From the NCBI GenBank assembly GCA_965221135.1, contig CBDCRZ010000127.1, forward strand, positions 62,001 to 126,000: DNA of 64,000 nucleotides, in the 5' to 3' direction. Below, piece by piece: positions 16,418 to 25,773 of the stretch. Position numbers and translations under genes: made by a program. The DNA is from Sansalvadorimonas sp965221135. Lineage in GTDB: Bacteria > Pseudomonadota > Gammaproteobacteria > Pseudomonadales > Endozoicomonadaceae. Each line of letters starts with the position of its first letter. The stretch's first letter is position 1. Under the pieces are notes generated by a model, which searched no databases, was not told the DNA's origin, and was given only the letters and a program-made list of their open reading frames with translations.

Positions 16418-17869
16418 TTATTTTGGCAGGGCTTCCGTATAAGCGTGAACCTTCAATAACACCTGTCGACGGCTGTCATCAGTCTCTTCCGAAATCATTT
16501 CCTGCAGATGAGCCTGATAATCGTTATATCCTAACGACCGGCCGCCGACACCCTTCATAATGCGCTGACGACAGTGCTCTCGCCACAGGTTTTGCTCTTC
16601 TGCATTAAGAAACTCTGGCCAGTTTCTGGCTCGGTAACGGAACAACATTTCTTCCAGGCGCCCATCCTCAAACGGCAGCATCTGAGAACCCAAATCCTGA
16701 GGAGGTGTTGACCGAAGTCGATCCATCAAACTGCGGTCATTACGGGAAAAGAAACCACCCCGGTACAGCATCAAATCCGGGTCATCCACGGCTTCTCGCT
16801 CCCGAGGAGCAAAGACTTCAGCCAGTTTTTTTCGCAACTCACGAAGCTTCTTGTTATCAGCAAACAGCAAATCGTAATGACGCTCACATGCGCCCATATC
16901 AAAATTCAGGCGCAACTGGTCTTCTTTACGGAAGGTGCCCAAAGGAACAACCACCGGCGCTTTATTGATATGAATGGTTTTAATGGGAAGGCGGGTCATA
17001 CCACGCTTGTTGAGTTCTTCTGATGAGGTAAACATGCGGTACTGCATTTCTACAGAACTCAGCCCCAGAAATTCAGTCGGATCTACCGACAAATCATAGA
17101 CAGCAATCTCATTCTTATTCACTGGATGAGCCGCGAGAGGCGCAACCACCCCCAGACAGTGTCTGGCTGACGAATACATACCTGAAATATGAATCACTGG
17201 TTTGGGACTACCAGTCATTACATCCAACTGCCGCGCCACCTGTACTTTAAGCCGGTTATTCAATACATAATCAAACAGCTTCGGCTGCCTTTCTCGCACA
17301 AGCTTAGCCATTGCGATGGTGGCTCGTACATCAGATAACGCATCATGAGCCTGTTCGTGGGCAATGCCATTGGCCACAGTCAACTGATCCAGCTTAAGGC
17401 TGTTTGTACCGTCTTCATTCCTGGGCCAGACAATACCTTCCGGACGAAGGGCTGCACAAAGGCGAACCAGATCGACCAAATCCCAGCGGCTGCAGCCGTT
17501 CTGCCATTCACGGGCATAAGGGTCGAAGAAGTTACGGTACAGGCTGTGGCGGGTCACCTCATCATCAAAACGAATACTGTTATACCCCAGCACACAGGTA
17601 TTAGGCCGGGAGAACTGCTCATTAATCTGACGGATAAAGTCTGCTTCACAAAAACCTTTCTGATTCGCTTCATCCGGAGTGATATGGGTCACCAGACAGG
17701 CTTCCGGGCTGGGCAGCTGATCAGGGGGAAGTTTGCAGTAAATATTCACCGGCTCGCCAATTTCCTGAAAGTTAGCATCGGTACGAATACCGGCAAACTG
17801 AGCAGGCCAGTCCCGTGCGGGATCTATGCCATATGTTTCGAAGTCGTACCAGAAGAAGGTTTGGGACAT
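16418..17869 (-). CDS. sbcB: exodeoxyribonuclease I
   Basis: A 483-residue protein of full length for ExoI, the 3'-5' single-strand DNA exonuclease that works in mismatch repair and recombination. The DEDDh motif starts at D9/E11 (YDFETYG); GYNSIRFDDEV is the second exonuclease motif and HDALSDVRATI the third with the catalytic His/Asp. The SH3-like and C-terminal helical regions follow as in E. coli. It stands alone on the minus strand. Confidence 0.95.
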   Translation of the reverse strand: MSQTFFWYDFETYGIDPARDWPAQFAGIRTDANFQEIGEPVNIYCKLPPDQLPSPEACLVTHITPDEANQKGFCEADFIRQINEQFSRPNTCVLGYNSIRFDDEVTRHSLYRNFFDPYAREWQNGCSRWDLVDLVRLCAALRPEGIVWPRNEDGTNSLKLDQLTVANGIAHEQAHDALSDVRATIAMAKLVRERQPKLFDYVLNNRLKVQVARQLDVMTGSPKPVIHISGMYSSARHCLGVVAPLAAHPVNKNEIAVYDLSVDPTEFLGLSSVEMQYRMFTSSEELNKRGMTRLPIKTIHINKAPVVVPLGTFRKEDQLRLNFDMGACERHYDLLFADNKKLRELRKKLAEVFAPREREAVDDPDLMLYRGGFFSRNDRSLMDRLRSTPPQDLGSQMLPFEDGRLEEMLFRYRARNWPEFLNAEEQNLWREHCRQRIMKGVGGRSLGYNDYQAHLQEMISEETDDSRRQVLLKVHAYTEALPK

Positions 17870-17943
17870 GGGAGAAGCCTGACGAAAAGTGATTCACCAA
17901 GCTTATCATTCCTGTCAGAAATGGTCAGGAAAGAGGGAGACTG

Positions 17944-18312
17944 TTAAACCGTATCAGGGAATGAAAAATAACTTCTCAGGGTTTCAATCAACTGATCATA
18001 ATTCACCGAGCTGGCAATGACTGTATAACCAGAATCAAAACTCTCAGCATCGACATCCGGCCGGCACCACTGACACCGGGCATCGAAGTCCACATATTTG
18101 GGGCCAGCGATCGAATCAGGCAACGCTATACGCATATTAAATACGCCGTTGGTCTGCATCCTCCACCGCGTAATTAACATCAGGCCATTGCGACTAATGT
18201 TCCCGATATACCCGAGTTCTCTGCCGGTACGACGGTTAAACACTTTTAAATAGTGACCAAGGCTTTCTCTAAAAAAAGGAAGCGGAGCCCGTTGGTGCGT
18301 TTTCTTTGACAT
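17944..18312 (-). CDS. PilZ-like domain protein
   Basis: A 122-residue protein from ATG 18312 (CAGGGA upstream); a longer frame to 18486 exists, but its extra 58 residues look non-coding. It begins SKKTHQRAPLPFFRESLGHYLKVFNR, then has the beta-barrel-like pattern GELGYIGNISRNGLMLITR, close to the PilZ motif (D/N)xSxxG, and CQWCRPD. An RxxxR motif typical for cyclic-di-GMP binding is not clear, so it may not bind the nucleotide. It lies 75 bases from the sbcB start on the same strand. Confidence 0.6.
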   Translation of the reverse strand: MSKKTHQRAPLPFFRESLGHYLKVFNRRTGRELGYIGNISRNGLMLITRWRMQTNGVFNMRIALPDSIAGPKYVDFDARCQWCRPDVDAESFDSGYTVIASSVNYDQLIETLRSYFSFPDTV

Positions 18313-18889
18313 CACCGAAACATCCCTGCTGCATTCGGGTAAATTGCGCCACCAAATCACGTGATACCGATCTGGAAACATCGTCGAAATCCACCAGTCG
18401 ACAGCAGATATATCTCCCTGACTGGCAGTAATCCGCCCGACCTGAAACCTGCGACTTTCGAACTTCCTACAGGTTATGCCGGGCACTACGGATACTTCAC
18501 TGTGAAGATTAGAGCAGGCAGATTTGGGCTACTTAAAACCCTTCCTTCTAGATAATGCAGATTTAATTCCAGAGTTAAAAAATCAATTCGAAACAGGAAT
18601 AAGAACAACAGGTATTGATTCCAGAAAATACAATCACTCATTATCATGACTGACGTTGGGGGGGAGAAAGCACAGAGTTGGGAGTAGACGCTGCCATCCC
18701 GACAATCACTCATTGGTTTGAGGCGCCCTTCTCACTGACACCCCAGACTCCATTTGCCACTGCAAAGACGATTTACTGCCAAACAGAATCAGCCCTGTGA
18801 TTCCGCCTGCCTATAAACGACGAAAAGCCCCGAAGGGCTTTGCGCAAAAAGGTTGTTACACCTTTATATAGGAACGAATAAGGAAGAGC
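18313..18889. other. intergenic stretch upstream of the PilZ-like gene
   Basis: I find no supported gene here. The only clear element is the dnaE terminator near 18824. Confidence 0.4.
18822..18843 (-). terminator. intrinsic terminator downstream of dnaE
   Basis: AAAGCCC (18824-18830) and GGGCTTT (18835-18841) with a CGAA/TTCG tetraloop; read on the minus strand the stem is followed by T residues. It lies 47 bases after the dnaE stop. Confidence 0.85.
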
Positions 18890-21800
18890 TCAGTACAAAA
18901 CCTTCACCCGATCCTTGCCGTATTTATCCCTCAGCATCTGTACCAGCTCATCACCGGGGCTGACCTTCCAGCCTTCACCCAGCTGTATACGGCCTCGAGC
19001 ATCTTCCTTCTCAAACTGAATCGCCACTGGAGTAGGCCCCCGGTGGTCAGAAAATAACTTTTGGAGTTCTGGAATAAAGCGTCCGGAGCAGTCTTCCGAA
19101 GACATTCCCACTTCCAGTTCCTTCACATACTGGCTGCGAGCCTCAACCAGACTCATCACCCGGCGGGCATTGGCCTTCAGAGACCCAGAGTAATCATCAA
19201 AGCTGACCTCGCCTTCGACGACCACCAGGGTATCTTTGACCAGGAGATGCTGGTGCTTGGTAAAGGTGTCTGAGAATACTGACACTTCCACCCGACCACT
19301 ACGGTCGTCCAGTGTCAGAAAACCCATCTTGTCACCCCGTTTGTTCTTCATCACCCGCAGATTGACGATCAAACCGGCAATATTAATGGTCTCCCGGGCG
19401 GGCTGAAGGTCCGATATACGGTGGCGAACGAAATTACGAATTTCCGTCTCATACTCATCTATCGGATGCCCGGTAAGATAGAGGCCAAGGGTATCCTTTT
19501 CGCCTCTTAGACGCTCTTTATCGGGCCACTCCCGGGACGCCATATAACTTTCGTAGGCATTCGTGTCTTCCGCCGGAGCCAGACCACCGAACAGATCACC
19601 CAGGCCACCGGCCGCACTGCGCGCCGATTGGTCTGCTGCTTTCACTGCTTCTTCCATAGAAGCATCCAGAATCGCACGGTTCTGGTTGAGTTTTTTCATG
19701 CCCGGGCATGGACCAAGACCATCAAAGGCACCGGAGCGAATCAGAGCTTCCAGACAACGTTTATTGACCTTTTTGTTGTCAATACGCTGACAGAAATCGA
19801 ACAAATCAGTAAACTTGCCGCCCTCTTTTCTGGCGGCCACTATCGCCTCAATTGGGCCTTCACCCACACCTTTGATAGCGCCCAGACCGTAGATGATCTC
19901 ACCTTCCAGATTCACATCAAAAAGGTAGTCACCCGCATTCACATCCGGCGGCATAACCGGCAGTTTCATGCTGCGGCACTCTTCGATAAAGGTCACGACC
20001 TTATCTGTGTTCTGCATATCCGACGACATAACCGCCGCCATAAACTCTGCCGGAAAATGCTTTTTGAGCCAGAGAGTCTGGTAGGACACCAGTGCATAAG
20101 CGGCAGAGTGAGATTTGTTAAAGCCGTAACCTGCGAACTTCTCCACAAGGTCAAAGATCTTCATGGCCAGTTCGCCATCAACACCTTTGGAAATCGCACC
20201 AGACTCGAAACCGGCCCGCTGCTTGGCCATCTCTTCCGGCTTTTTCTTACCCATGGCACGACGCAGCATGTCTGCCCCGCCGAGGGTATAACCCGCCAGT
20301 TCCTGGGCAATCTGCATAACCTGCTCCTGATACAGGATAATGCCGTAGGTGGGTTCAAGAATGGGCTTCAACCACTCATGCTGCCATTGCACGTCAGGGT
20401 ATGAGATTGCCTCACGACCATGTTTACGGTTGATGAAGTTATCTACCATGCCAGACTGCAGGGGACCAGGACGGAACAGAGCCACAAGGGCGATAATATC
20501 TTCAAAGCAGTCGGGCTGAAGGCGTTTGATCAAATCCTTCATACCCCGTGATTCCAACTGGAAGACCGCCGTCGTCTCCGCAGCTTTCAGCAGATCGTAG
20601 GAGACAGGGTCTTCCAGATCGATCTGCATAATATCGATGGGGTCTTTACCCTCGCGCGCAAGGCGGGGGTTAATCATCTTCAAGGCCCAGTCGATGATGG
20701 TCAGGGTCCGCAGACCCAGGAAGTCAAATTTAACCAGACCCGCAGTTTCTACATCATTCTTATCATATTGGGTAACCAGGCCCTGACCGTTTTCATCACA
20801 ATAAAGCGGTGAAAAATCAGTCAGTTTGGTCGGTGCGATAACCACACCTCCTGCATGTTTACCGACGTTACGGGTAATACCTTCCAGCTTGAGAGCCATC
20901 TCCCAGACTTCACGGGCATCGTCGTCATGTTCCAGAAACTCCCGCAGCCCCTCTTCCTGTTCATAGGCTTTGGAGAGCGTCATGCCTACTTCAAAGGGAA
21001 TTAGCTTGGAGAGTTTGTCGGCCATGCCATAGGATTTGCCCTGGGCACGAGCAACATCCTTCACCACCGCCTTGGCGGCCATGGTACCGAAGGTAATAAT
21101 CTGGGATACCGCATCCCGGCCATAGGTGCGGGCGACATAATCAATAACCTTATCCCGGTTATCCATGCAGAAGTCGACGTCAAAGTCAGGCATGGATACC
21201 CGCTCAGGGTTCAGGAATCGTTCAAACAGCAGGTCATACTGCAGAGGATCAAGGTCGGTAATCTTCTGGGCATAAGCCACAAGGGAACCGGCACCGGAAC
21301 CACGACCCGGCCCGACAGGTACGCCGTTGTCCTTACCCCACTGGATAAAGTCCATTACAATCAGGAAGTAACCTGGGAACCCCATCTGCAGGATGATATC
21401 CAGCTCAAACTTCAACCGGTCGTAATAGAGCTGACGACGCTCTTCAAAATCTGGCGCTTTGGGGTCGAGAATATGTTTCAGCCGGTCTTCCAGACCCTGT
21501 GCAGAGAACTCCCGAAAGTACTGATCCATGGTCATGCCTTCCGGCACCGGAAAGTCCGGCAGGAAATACTCTCCAAGAGGCACTTCAGCACTGCAACGGC
21601 GAGCTATCTCTATGGTGTTCGCCAGTGCTTCAGGAATATCGGAGAAGAGCTCGCACATCTCCTCTTCTGTCTTCAGATACTGTTGGTCGGAATAATTCTT
21701 TGGACGACGCGGGTCATCCAGCGTTCGGCTTTCACCAATACAGACGCGAGCCTCGTGAGCGTCAAAATCGCTCTGGGCCATAAACATCACGTCATTGGTG

Positions 21801-22399
21801 GCTACCACCGGCACATCCATACGGATCGCCAGCTCTACAGCATTATGCAGATAGGCCTCTTCCCGTGGACGCCCTGTACGCTGAATCTCCAGATAGAACC
21901 TGTCCCCAAAGGCTCTCAACCACTCTTCCAGCAGATCATTCACCTGATCTGGATTGCCACCTTCCAGCACTTGACCGATCTCCCCGCGACGGCCACCGGA
22001 CAGGGCAATCAGCCCTTCATTGCGCTCAAAGATCCATTCCCGTTTGATAATCGCCTTGCCCTGGTGCTGGTTACTCTGGAAACCAGCCGACACCAGCTCC
22101 ATCAGGTTCTTGTAACCCTTGGTATTCATGCACAGCAGCACCAGCTGCGTGGGCGGCTCTTCCGGTACCAGGTTTTCAACCCAGATATCACAGCCAACAA
22201 GTGGCTTGATACCTGCCCCCTGAGAACCCTGATAGAAACGCACCAGAGAACACATATTGGCCTGATCGGTCACAGCCACTGCGGGCATACCCATCTCAGC
22301 AACTTTTTTAATCAGGGGCTTAACACGAACAAGACTGTCGATCAGTGAAAATTCACTGTGAACGCGCAGATGAACAAACCGGGAAGAATGATCTGGCAT
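18890..22399 (-). CDS. dnaE: DNA polymerase III subunit alpha
   Basis: A 1169-residue replicative polymerase, full length for gammaproteobacterial DnaE. The PHP domain takes up the N-terminal ~270 residues (FVHLRVHSEFSL start). GPGRGSGAGSLVAYA near 365 and the catalytic MPDFDVDF near 400-407 mark the palm, and the finger, tandem helix-hairpin-helix and OB-fold regions follow (INIAGLIVNLRVMKNKRG near 1000). It is the last gene of the bamA-to-dnaE block. In many gammaproteobacteria accA follows; it does not here. Confidence 0.97.
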   Translation of the reverse strand: MPDHSSRFVHLRVHSEFSLIDSLVRVKPLIKKVAEMGMPAVAVTDQANMCSLVRFYQGSQGAGIKPLVGCDIWVENLVPEEPPTQLVLLCMNTKGYKNLMELVSAGFQSNQHQGKAIIKREWIFERNEGLIALSGGRRGEIGQVLEGGNPDQVNDLLEEWLRAFGDRFYLEIQRTGRPREEAYLHNAVELAIRMDVPVVATNDVMFMAQSDFDAHEARVCIGESRTLDDPRRPKNYSDQQYLKTEEEMCELFSDIPEALANTIEIARRCSAEVPLGEYFLPDFPVPEGMTMDQYFREFSAQGLEDRLKHILDPKAPDFEERRQLYYDRLKFELDIILQMGFPGYFLIVMDFIQWGKDNGVPVGPGRGSGAGSLVAYAQKITDLDPLQYDLLFERFLNPERVSMPDFDVDFCMDNRDKVIDYVARTYGRDAVSQIITFGTMAAKAVVKDVARAQGKSYGMADKLSKLIPFEVGMTLSKAYEQEEGLREFLEHDDDAREVWEMALKLEGITRNVGKHAGGVVIAPTKLTDFSPLYCDENGQGLVTQYDKNDVETAGLVKFDFLGLRTLTIIDWALKMINPRLAREGKDPIDIMQIDLEDPVSYDLLKAAETTAVFQLESRGMKDLIKRLQPDCFEDIIALVALFRPGPLQSGMVDNFINRKHGREAISYPDVQWQHEWLKPILEPTYGIILYQEQVMQIAQELAGYTLGGADMLRRAMGKKKPEEMAKQRAGFESGAISKGVDGELAMKIFDLVEKFAGYGFNKSHSAAYALVSYQTLWLKKHFPAEFMAAVMSSDMQNTDKVVTFIEECRSMKLPVMPPDVNAGDYLFDVNLEGEIIYGLGAIKGVGEGPIEAIVAARKEGGKFTDLFDFCQRIDNKKVNKRCLEALIRSGAFDGLGPCPGMKKLNQNRAILDASMEEAVKAADQSARSAAGGLGDLFGGLAPAEDTNAYESYMASREWPDKERLRGEKDTLGLYLTGHPIDEYETEIRNFVRHRISDLQPARETINIAGLIVNLRVMKNKRGDKMGFLTLDDRSGRVEVSVFSDTFTKHQHLLVKDTLVVVEGEVSFDDYSGSLKANARRVMSLVEARSQYVKELEVGMSSEDCSGRFIPELQKLFSDHRGPTPVAIQFEKEDARGRIQLGEGWKVSPGDELVQMLRDKYGKDRVKVLY

Positions 22400-22494
22400 G
22401 AATGTCTCAAAAAGATGGTGGGGAATTAAACAATAATACCAGCAGAAATCTGATTTACTATCTGTTGGTATATGGGGGAGTGTGCTGCCCTTGA

Positions 22495-22596
22495 GTCACT
22501 CGCCGGCTGAGTTCGGGTAGCTCTGCCCGTTTTTCAAGGTCATCCTGACCTTTGACAGAGGAGCCCCACCCGGCGAACTTACTACTAACGAGTGAC
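22495..22596. repeat. 102-bp structured palindromic element between rnhB and dnaE
   Basis: GTCACTCG (22495-22502) pairs with CGAGTGAC (22589-22596), and CGCCGG (22501-22506) with CCGGCG (22570-22575), the two closing helices competing for two bases. Inside are two hairpins: CGGGTAG/CTGCCCG (22514-22529) and AAGGTCA/TGACCTT (22536-22552). It could be a miniature inverted-repeat element or a folded RNA in the rnhB-dnaE transcript. No matching target-site duplication is visible. Confidence 0.6.
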
Positions 22597-22601
22597 CGGT
22601 G

Positions 22602-23222
22602 TCAGGAATCTTCTGGCAAACACTCACGTACAGGCTTAAATGAACGACGATGAATCGGTGTTACACCCAGAACCTTCAATGCTTCCATATGGGCTTTCGT
22701 CGGGTAGCCCTTATGCTTGGCAATACCGTAACCCGGGTAGAGTTTATCAAGCTCTTCCATCTCACGGTCTCTTACCACCTTGGCAATAATGGAGGCTGCT
22801 GAAATTTCCGCTATACGACCATCACCTTTCACCTCGGCACGGGCCGCACAGCCAAAGTCAGGAGTACGGTTGCCATCGACAAGGACCAGCGTTGGACGAA
22901 TATTCAGCCCTGCAACGGCTCGCTGCATAGCCACCATCGTTGCCTGAAGAATATTGAGTCTATCAATCTCTTCCACATTGCAACGACCGACAGACCAGCT
23001 TAAAGCCTTTTCACGAATTTCATCAAAAAGAGCATCGCGCTTCTTTTCACTGAGTTTTTTTGAATCATTAAGACCTGTAACAGGACGTTGCGGATCTAGG
23101 ATCACTGCAGCAGTGACCACATCTCCACAGAGCGGGCCACGACCCACCTCATCAACACCGGCAATCACTTCTGAAGCCGGTGCATCACAGAACTCCATCC
23201 CAGACTGTACCCACCCGGTCAT
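22602..23222 (-). CDS. rnhB: ribonuclease HII
   Basis: A 206-residue RNase HII, which cuts 5' of ribonucleotides embedded in DNA. The active-site D24-E25 lies in GVDEVGRGPL; further acidic residues are in VLVDGNR and in the AASIIAKVVRDREM block. The start overlaps the lpxB stop by 4 bases (ATGA), so the two are translationally coupled. Confidence 0.96.
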   Translation of the reverse strand: MTGWVQSGMEFCDAPASEVIAGVDEVGRGPLCGDVVTAAVILDPQRPVTGLNDSKKLSEKKRDALFDEIREKALSWSVGRCNVEEIDRLNILQATMVAMQRAVAGLNIRPTLVLVDGNRTPDFGCAARAEVKGDGRIAEISAASIIAKVVRDREMEELDKLYPGYGIAKHKGYPTKAHMEALKVLGVTPIHRRSFKPVRECLPEDS

Positions 23223-24385
23223 GTTTTGGCCTCGCGCTGTTTCTTAAGCATATCCATCACTACCTCAGCAGCACAGGCACTGCCGTCACGCTTCAACAGG
23301 TGATGAATACGGGTGAACTCTTCAACCTGCTTCTCGGCTTTCTCACGATCAGACAGACACTTCAAAGTTTCCAACGCCAGATTCTCAGGCGTTGCATCAT
23401 GCTGAATCAATTCAGGCACCAGTTCCCTGTCCGCCAGAATATTGGGTAGAGAAACCCAGGGAATAGTGACCAGTTTTCTCAGAATCCAGTAAGTCAGGCT
23501 ATTAACTTTGTAGCTAATCACCATCGGTGTTTTATGAAGCAGGCCTTCGAGTGCAGCTGTACCCGATGCCATGAGAAGCACATTGGACGCGCTCATCACT
23601 TCGTGGGACTGGCCATCCAGCAACTGCACGGATAGCTCGGCACTGTCAGCCTGGAGAAATTCTTCCATCTGCCTGCGTCGCTGGGCATTGGCACAGGGCA
23701 AGATAAATCGCAGGTTTTTATTCTGTTGCAGCATCTGCTTAGCGGCTGCAATAAACAGGGGCGCCAGTCGCTTCACTTCACCACCACGACTGCCGGGCAA
23801 TATGCCAACCACCTGCTCGCCCGGAGCAATATTTAATCGCTCACGAGCTTCAGCCCGCTCAGGCTGCATAGCAATCTGGTCCGCCAGAGGGTGACCAATA
23901 AACGTCGCCGGAACATTGTTATCAGCATATACCTTCGTTTCAAAAGGCAGCAGACAGAGCATATGGTCCACAGCATCGCGAATTTTCAAAACCCGCTTCT
24001 TACGCCAGGCCCATACTGATGGGCTGACATAATGCATGGTCATTACACCGCCTTCCTTCAGCATGCGCTCCAGAGGCAGATTAAAATCCGGAGCATCGAT
24101 ACCAATAAAAATATCAGGCAGGTCTTTAAGGAATTTGTCTCTCAAGGTGCGGCGAATCCTGAGCAGCTCTTTCAAGCGCCCGAGAACCTCCACAATACCC
24201 ATCACCGACAGGCGATCCATAGGGAACAGAGTTTCAAAACCTTCAGCGATCATCAGCGGTCCACCGATACCCACAAAGCGGGCATCGGGAAGCTGTTTTT
24301 TAAGTGCCCGAATCAGGCCGGCGCCCAGGATATCCCCGGACGTTTCTCCCGCGACCAGGGCAATTATTTTGGAAGAATCAGTCAT
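23219..24385 (-). CDS. lpxB: lipid-A-disaccharide synthase
   Basis: A 388-residue GT19 glycosyltransferase joining UDP-diacylglucosamine and lipid X to make the lipid A disaccharide at the inner membrane. It shows the N-terminal AGETSGDILGAGLI, YVSPSVWAWRKKR and LLPGSRGGEV (nucleotide-binding) family blocks. It follows lpxA by 10 bases and overlaps rnhB by 4. Confidence 0.97.
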   Translation of the reverse strand: MTDSSKIIALVAGETSGDILGAGLIRALKKQLPDARFVGIGGPLMIAEGFETLFPMDRLSVMGIVEVLGRLKELLRIRRTLRDKFLKDLPDIFIGIDAPDFNLPLERMLKEGGVMTMHYVSPSVWAWRKKRVLKIRDAVDHMLCLLPFETKVYADNNVPATFIGHPLADQIAMQPERAEARERLNIAPGEQVVGILPGSRGGEVKRLAPLFIAAAKQMLQQNKNLRFILPCANAQRRRQMEEFLQADSAELSVQLLDGQSHEVMSASNVLLMASGTAALEGLLHKTPMVISYKVNSLTYWILRKLVTIPWVSLPNILADRELVPELIQHDATPENLALETLKCLSDREKAEKQVEEFTRIHHLLKRDGSACAAEVVMDMLKKQREAKT

Positions 24386-24395
24386 ATCCTAAGGG

Positions 24396-25166
24396 TCAGC
24401 GCACTATGCCACGGGTAGAGGTTTGCAGACTGTCGATCAGAACCTGAATCTGGGGAGACTTCTCGGTCATGCCTTGCAGCAATTCGATAGCTTCTGTCAG
24501 TTTCAGATTCTGACGATAGATGGCTTTATAAGCATTTCGCAGGGCGCGAATCGTGGTGTCATTCCAACCACGACGACGCATACCTTCAAAGTTCATCCCA
24601 TGGGGAGCCGCCGGATTGCCACTGGCCATCACATAAGCGGGAAGATCTTTGAACAGGCCGGTCTGTGCGGCTGTCATACTGCCCTGCCCAATACGGCAGA
24701 ACTGATGAACAGTCGTGAAGCCACCGAGGATAACATCATCCCCCACTACAACATGGCCAGCCAGAGCTGTATTGTTGGCAAGAATACAGTTGTCTCCGAC
24801 GAGGCAGTCATGAGCCACATGCACATAGGCCATCAACAGGTTATTGCTGCCAACCCGGGTCAGGCTATTATCCTGAGTTGTGCCCCGATGGAGGGTGCAA
24901 CCTTCACGAATAATATTGTTATCACCTATTTCCAGACGTGTGGGTTCATCACGATATTTTTTATCCTGACAAGCCTCCCCCACAGAAGAAAACTGGTAAA
25001 TGGTGTTGTTACAACCGATGGTCGTAGGACCCTTGATGACGACATGGGAATGGATCTTCGTACCGGCCCCGATCGTTACATCAGGACCGATAGTCGTAAA
25101 GGGGCCTACCTCAACATCATCGGCTAACCGCGCGGAGGGGTGAATAACGGCACGGGAGTCGATCAA
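24396..25166 (-). CDS. lpxA: acyl-ACP--UDP-N-acetylglucosamine O-acyltransferase
   Basis: A 256-residue left-handed beta-helix enzyme that takes the first step of lipid A synthesis. Hexapeptide repeats run through residues ~5-185, the catalytic His is in YVHVAHDC, and the C-terminal helical part (EGMRRRGWNDTTIRALRNAYK) is typical. The start chosen is TTG 25166, giving (M)IDSRAVIHPSA, because homologues start there and AAGGAA lies upstream; it follows the fabZ stop by 2 bases. A longer reading to 25190 would overlap fabZ. Confidence 0.95.
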   Translation of the reverse strand: MIDSRAVIHPSARLADDVEVGPFTTIGPDVTIGAGTKIHSHVVIKGPTTIGCNNTIYQFSSVGEACQDKKYRDEPTRLEIGDNNIIREGCTLHRGTTQDNSLTRVGSNNLLMAYVHVAHDCLVGDNCILANNTALAGHVVVGDDVILGGFTTVHQFCRIGQGSMTAAQTGLFKDLPAYVMASGNPAAPHGMNFEGMRRRGWNDTTIRALRNAYKAIYRQNLKLTEAIELLQGMTEKSPQIQVLIDSLQTSTRGIVR

Positions 25167-25168
25167 GG

Positions 25169-25609
25169 TCAGATTTCCTTTTTCGCACAAGTAATTAAAG
25201 CGGAACTGACAATTATATCATCAACGAGAGCCTGACAGGAAAATTTCCAGATGCCTCTCCTGTTGCCCACCAGCTTTGCCTTTAACTGCAGCCTGTCCCC
25301 CGGAACCACAGGACGTCGGAAACGAACATTATCCGCCGCTGCAAAATAGTACACCGAACGTTCACCTGGCTGCTTATTGCTCATTTTAAAACCTAAAAGA
25401 CCGGCTGCCTGCGCCATAGCTTCAACAATCAGCACCCCAGGCATCACCGGATGATTCGGGAAGTGGCCATTAAAAAAATCTTCGTTGGCGGTTACATTTT
25501 TAAAACCGTCAATCGTCTTATTCTCGAGGTCAAGTTCAACCACCCTGTCAACCAGAAGAAACGGGTAGCGCTGAGGCAGTAACTCCTTGATCTCTTCAAT
25601 ATCCATCAT
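25169..25609 (-). CDS. fabZ: 3-hydroxyacyl-ACP dehydratase FabZ
   Basis: A 146-residue hotdog dehydratase of fatty acid synthesis. The catalytic His lies in GHFPNHPVMPGV and the Glu in EAMAQAAGLL. ATG 25609 gives the MMDIEEI start shared with Pseudomonas FabZ, though the ribosome-binding site is weak; a longer reading to 25732 adds 41 residues that do not look like the family. FabZ draws on the same 3-hydroxyacyl-ACP pool as LpxA and LpxD, which flank it. Confidence 0.94.
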   Translation of the reverse strand: MMDIEEIKELLPQRYPFLLVDRVVELDLENKTIDGFKNVTANEDFFNGHFPNHPVMPGVLIVEAMAQAAGLLGFKMSNKQPGERSVYYFAAADNVRFRRPVVPGDRLQLKAKLVGNRRGIWKFSCQALVDDIIVSSALITCAKKEI

Positions 25610-25684
25610 TATGTGTGACCCATTTTCCAAATCAATTCTATCACCCTCCCTCACCATCAAAAGCAAAAACGGGCTATATCGAAC

Positions 25685-25715
25685 ACACAAAAGCCGGCAA
25701 TGCCGGCTTTTGTGT
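25685..25715 (-). terminator. 14-bp hairpin between lpxD and fabZ
   Basis: Perfect stem 25685-25698 / 25702-25715 with core AAAAGCCGGC / GCCGGCTTTT and a 3-base loop. Read on the minus strand the 3' arm ends in TTTTGTGT. It probably gives partial termination or protects the 3' end of the lpxD segment, uncoupling fabZ-lpxA levels from the upstream genes. Confidence 0.65.
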
Positions 25716-25773
25716 TTATTTATATCCTGCAATCACCAACAAACTGATTACAGGCATTCAGCCTTTACGACTC

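Noticed and set aside
21473..22348. 291-codon open frame opposite dnaE
   Set aside because: Antisense shadow; composition is that of a reversed coding strand.
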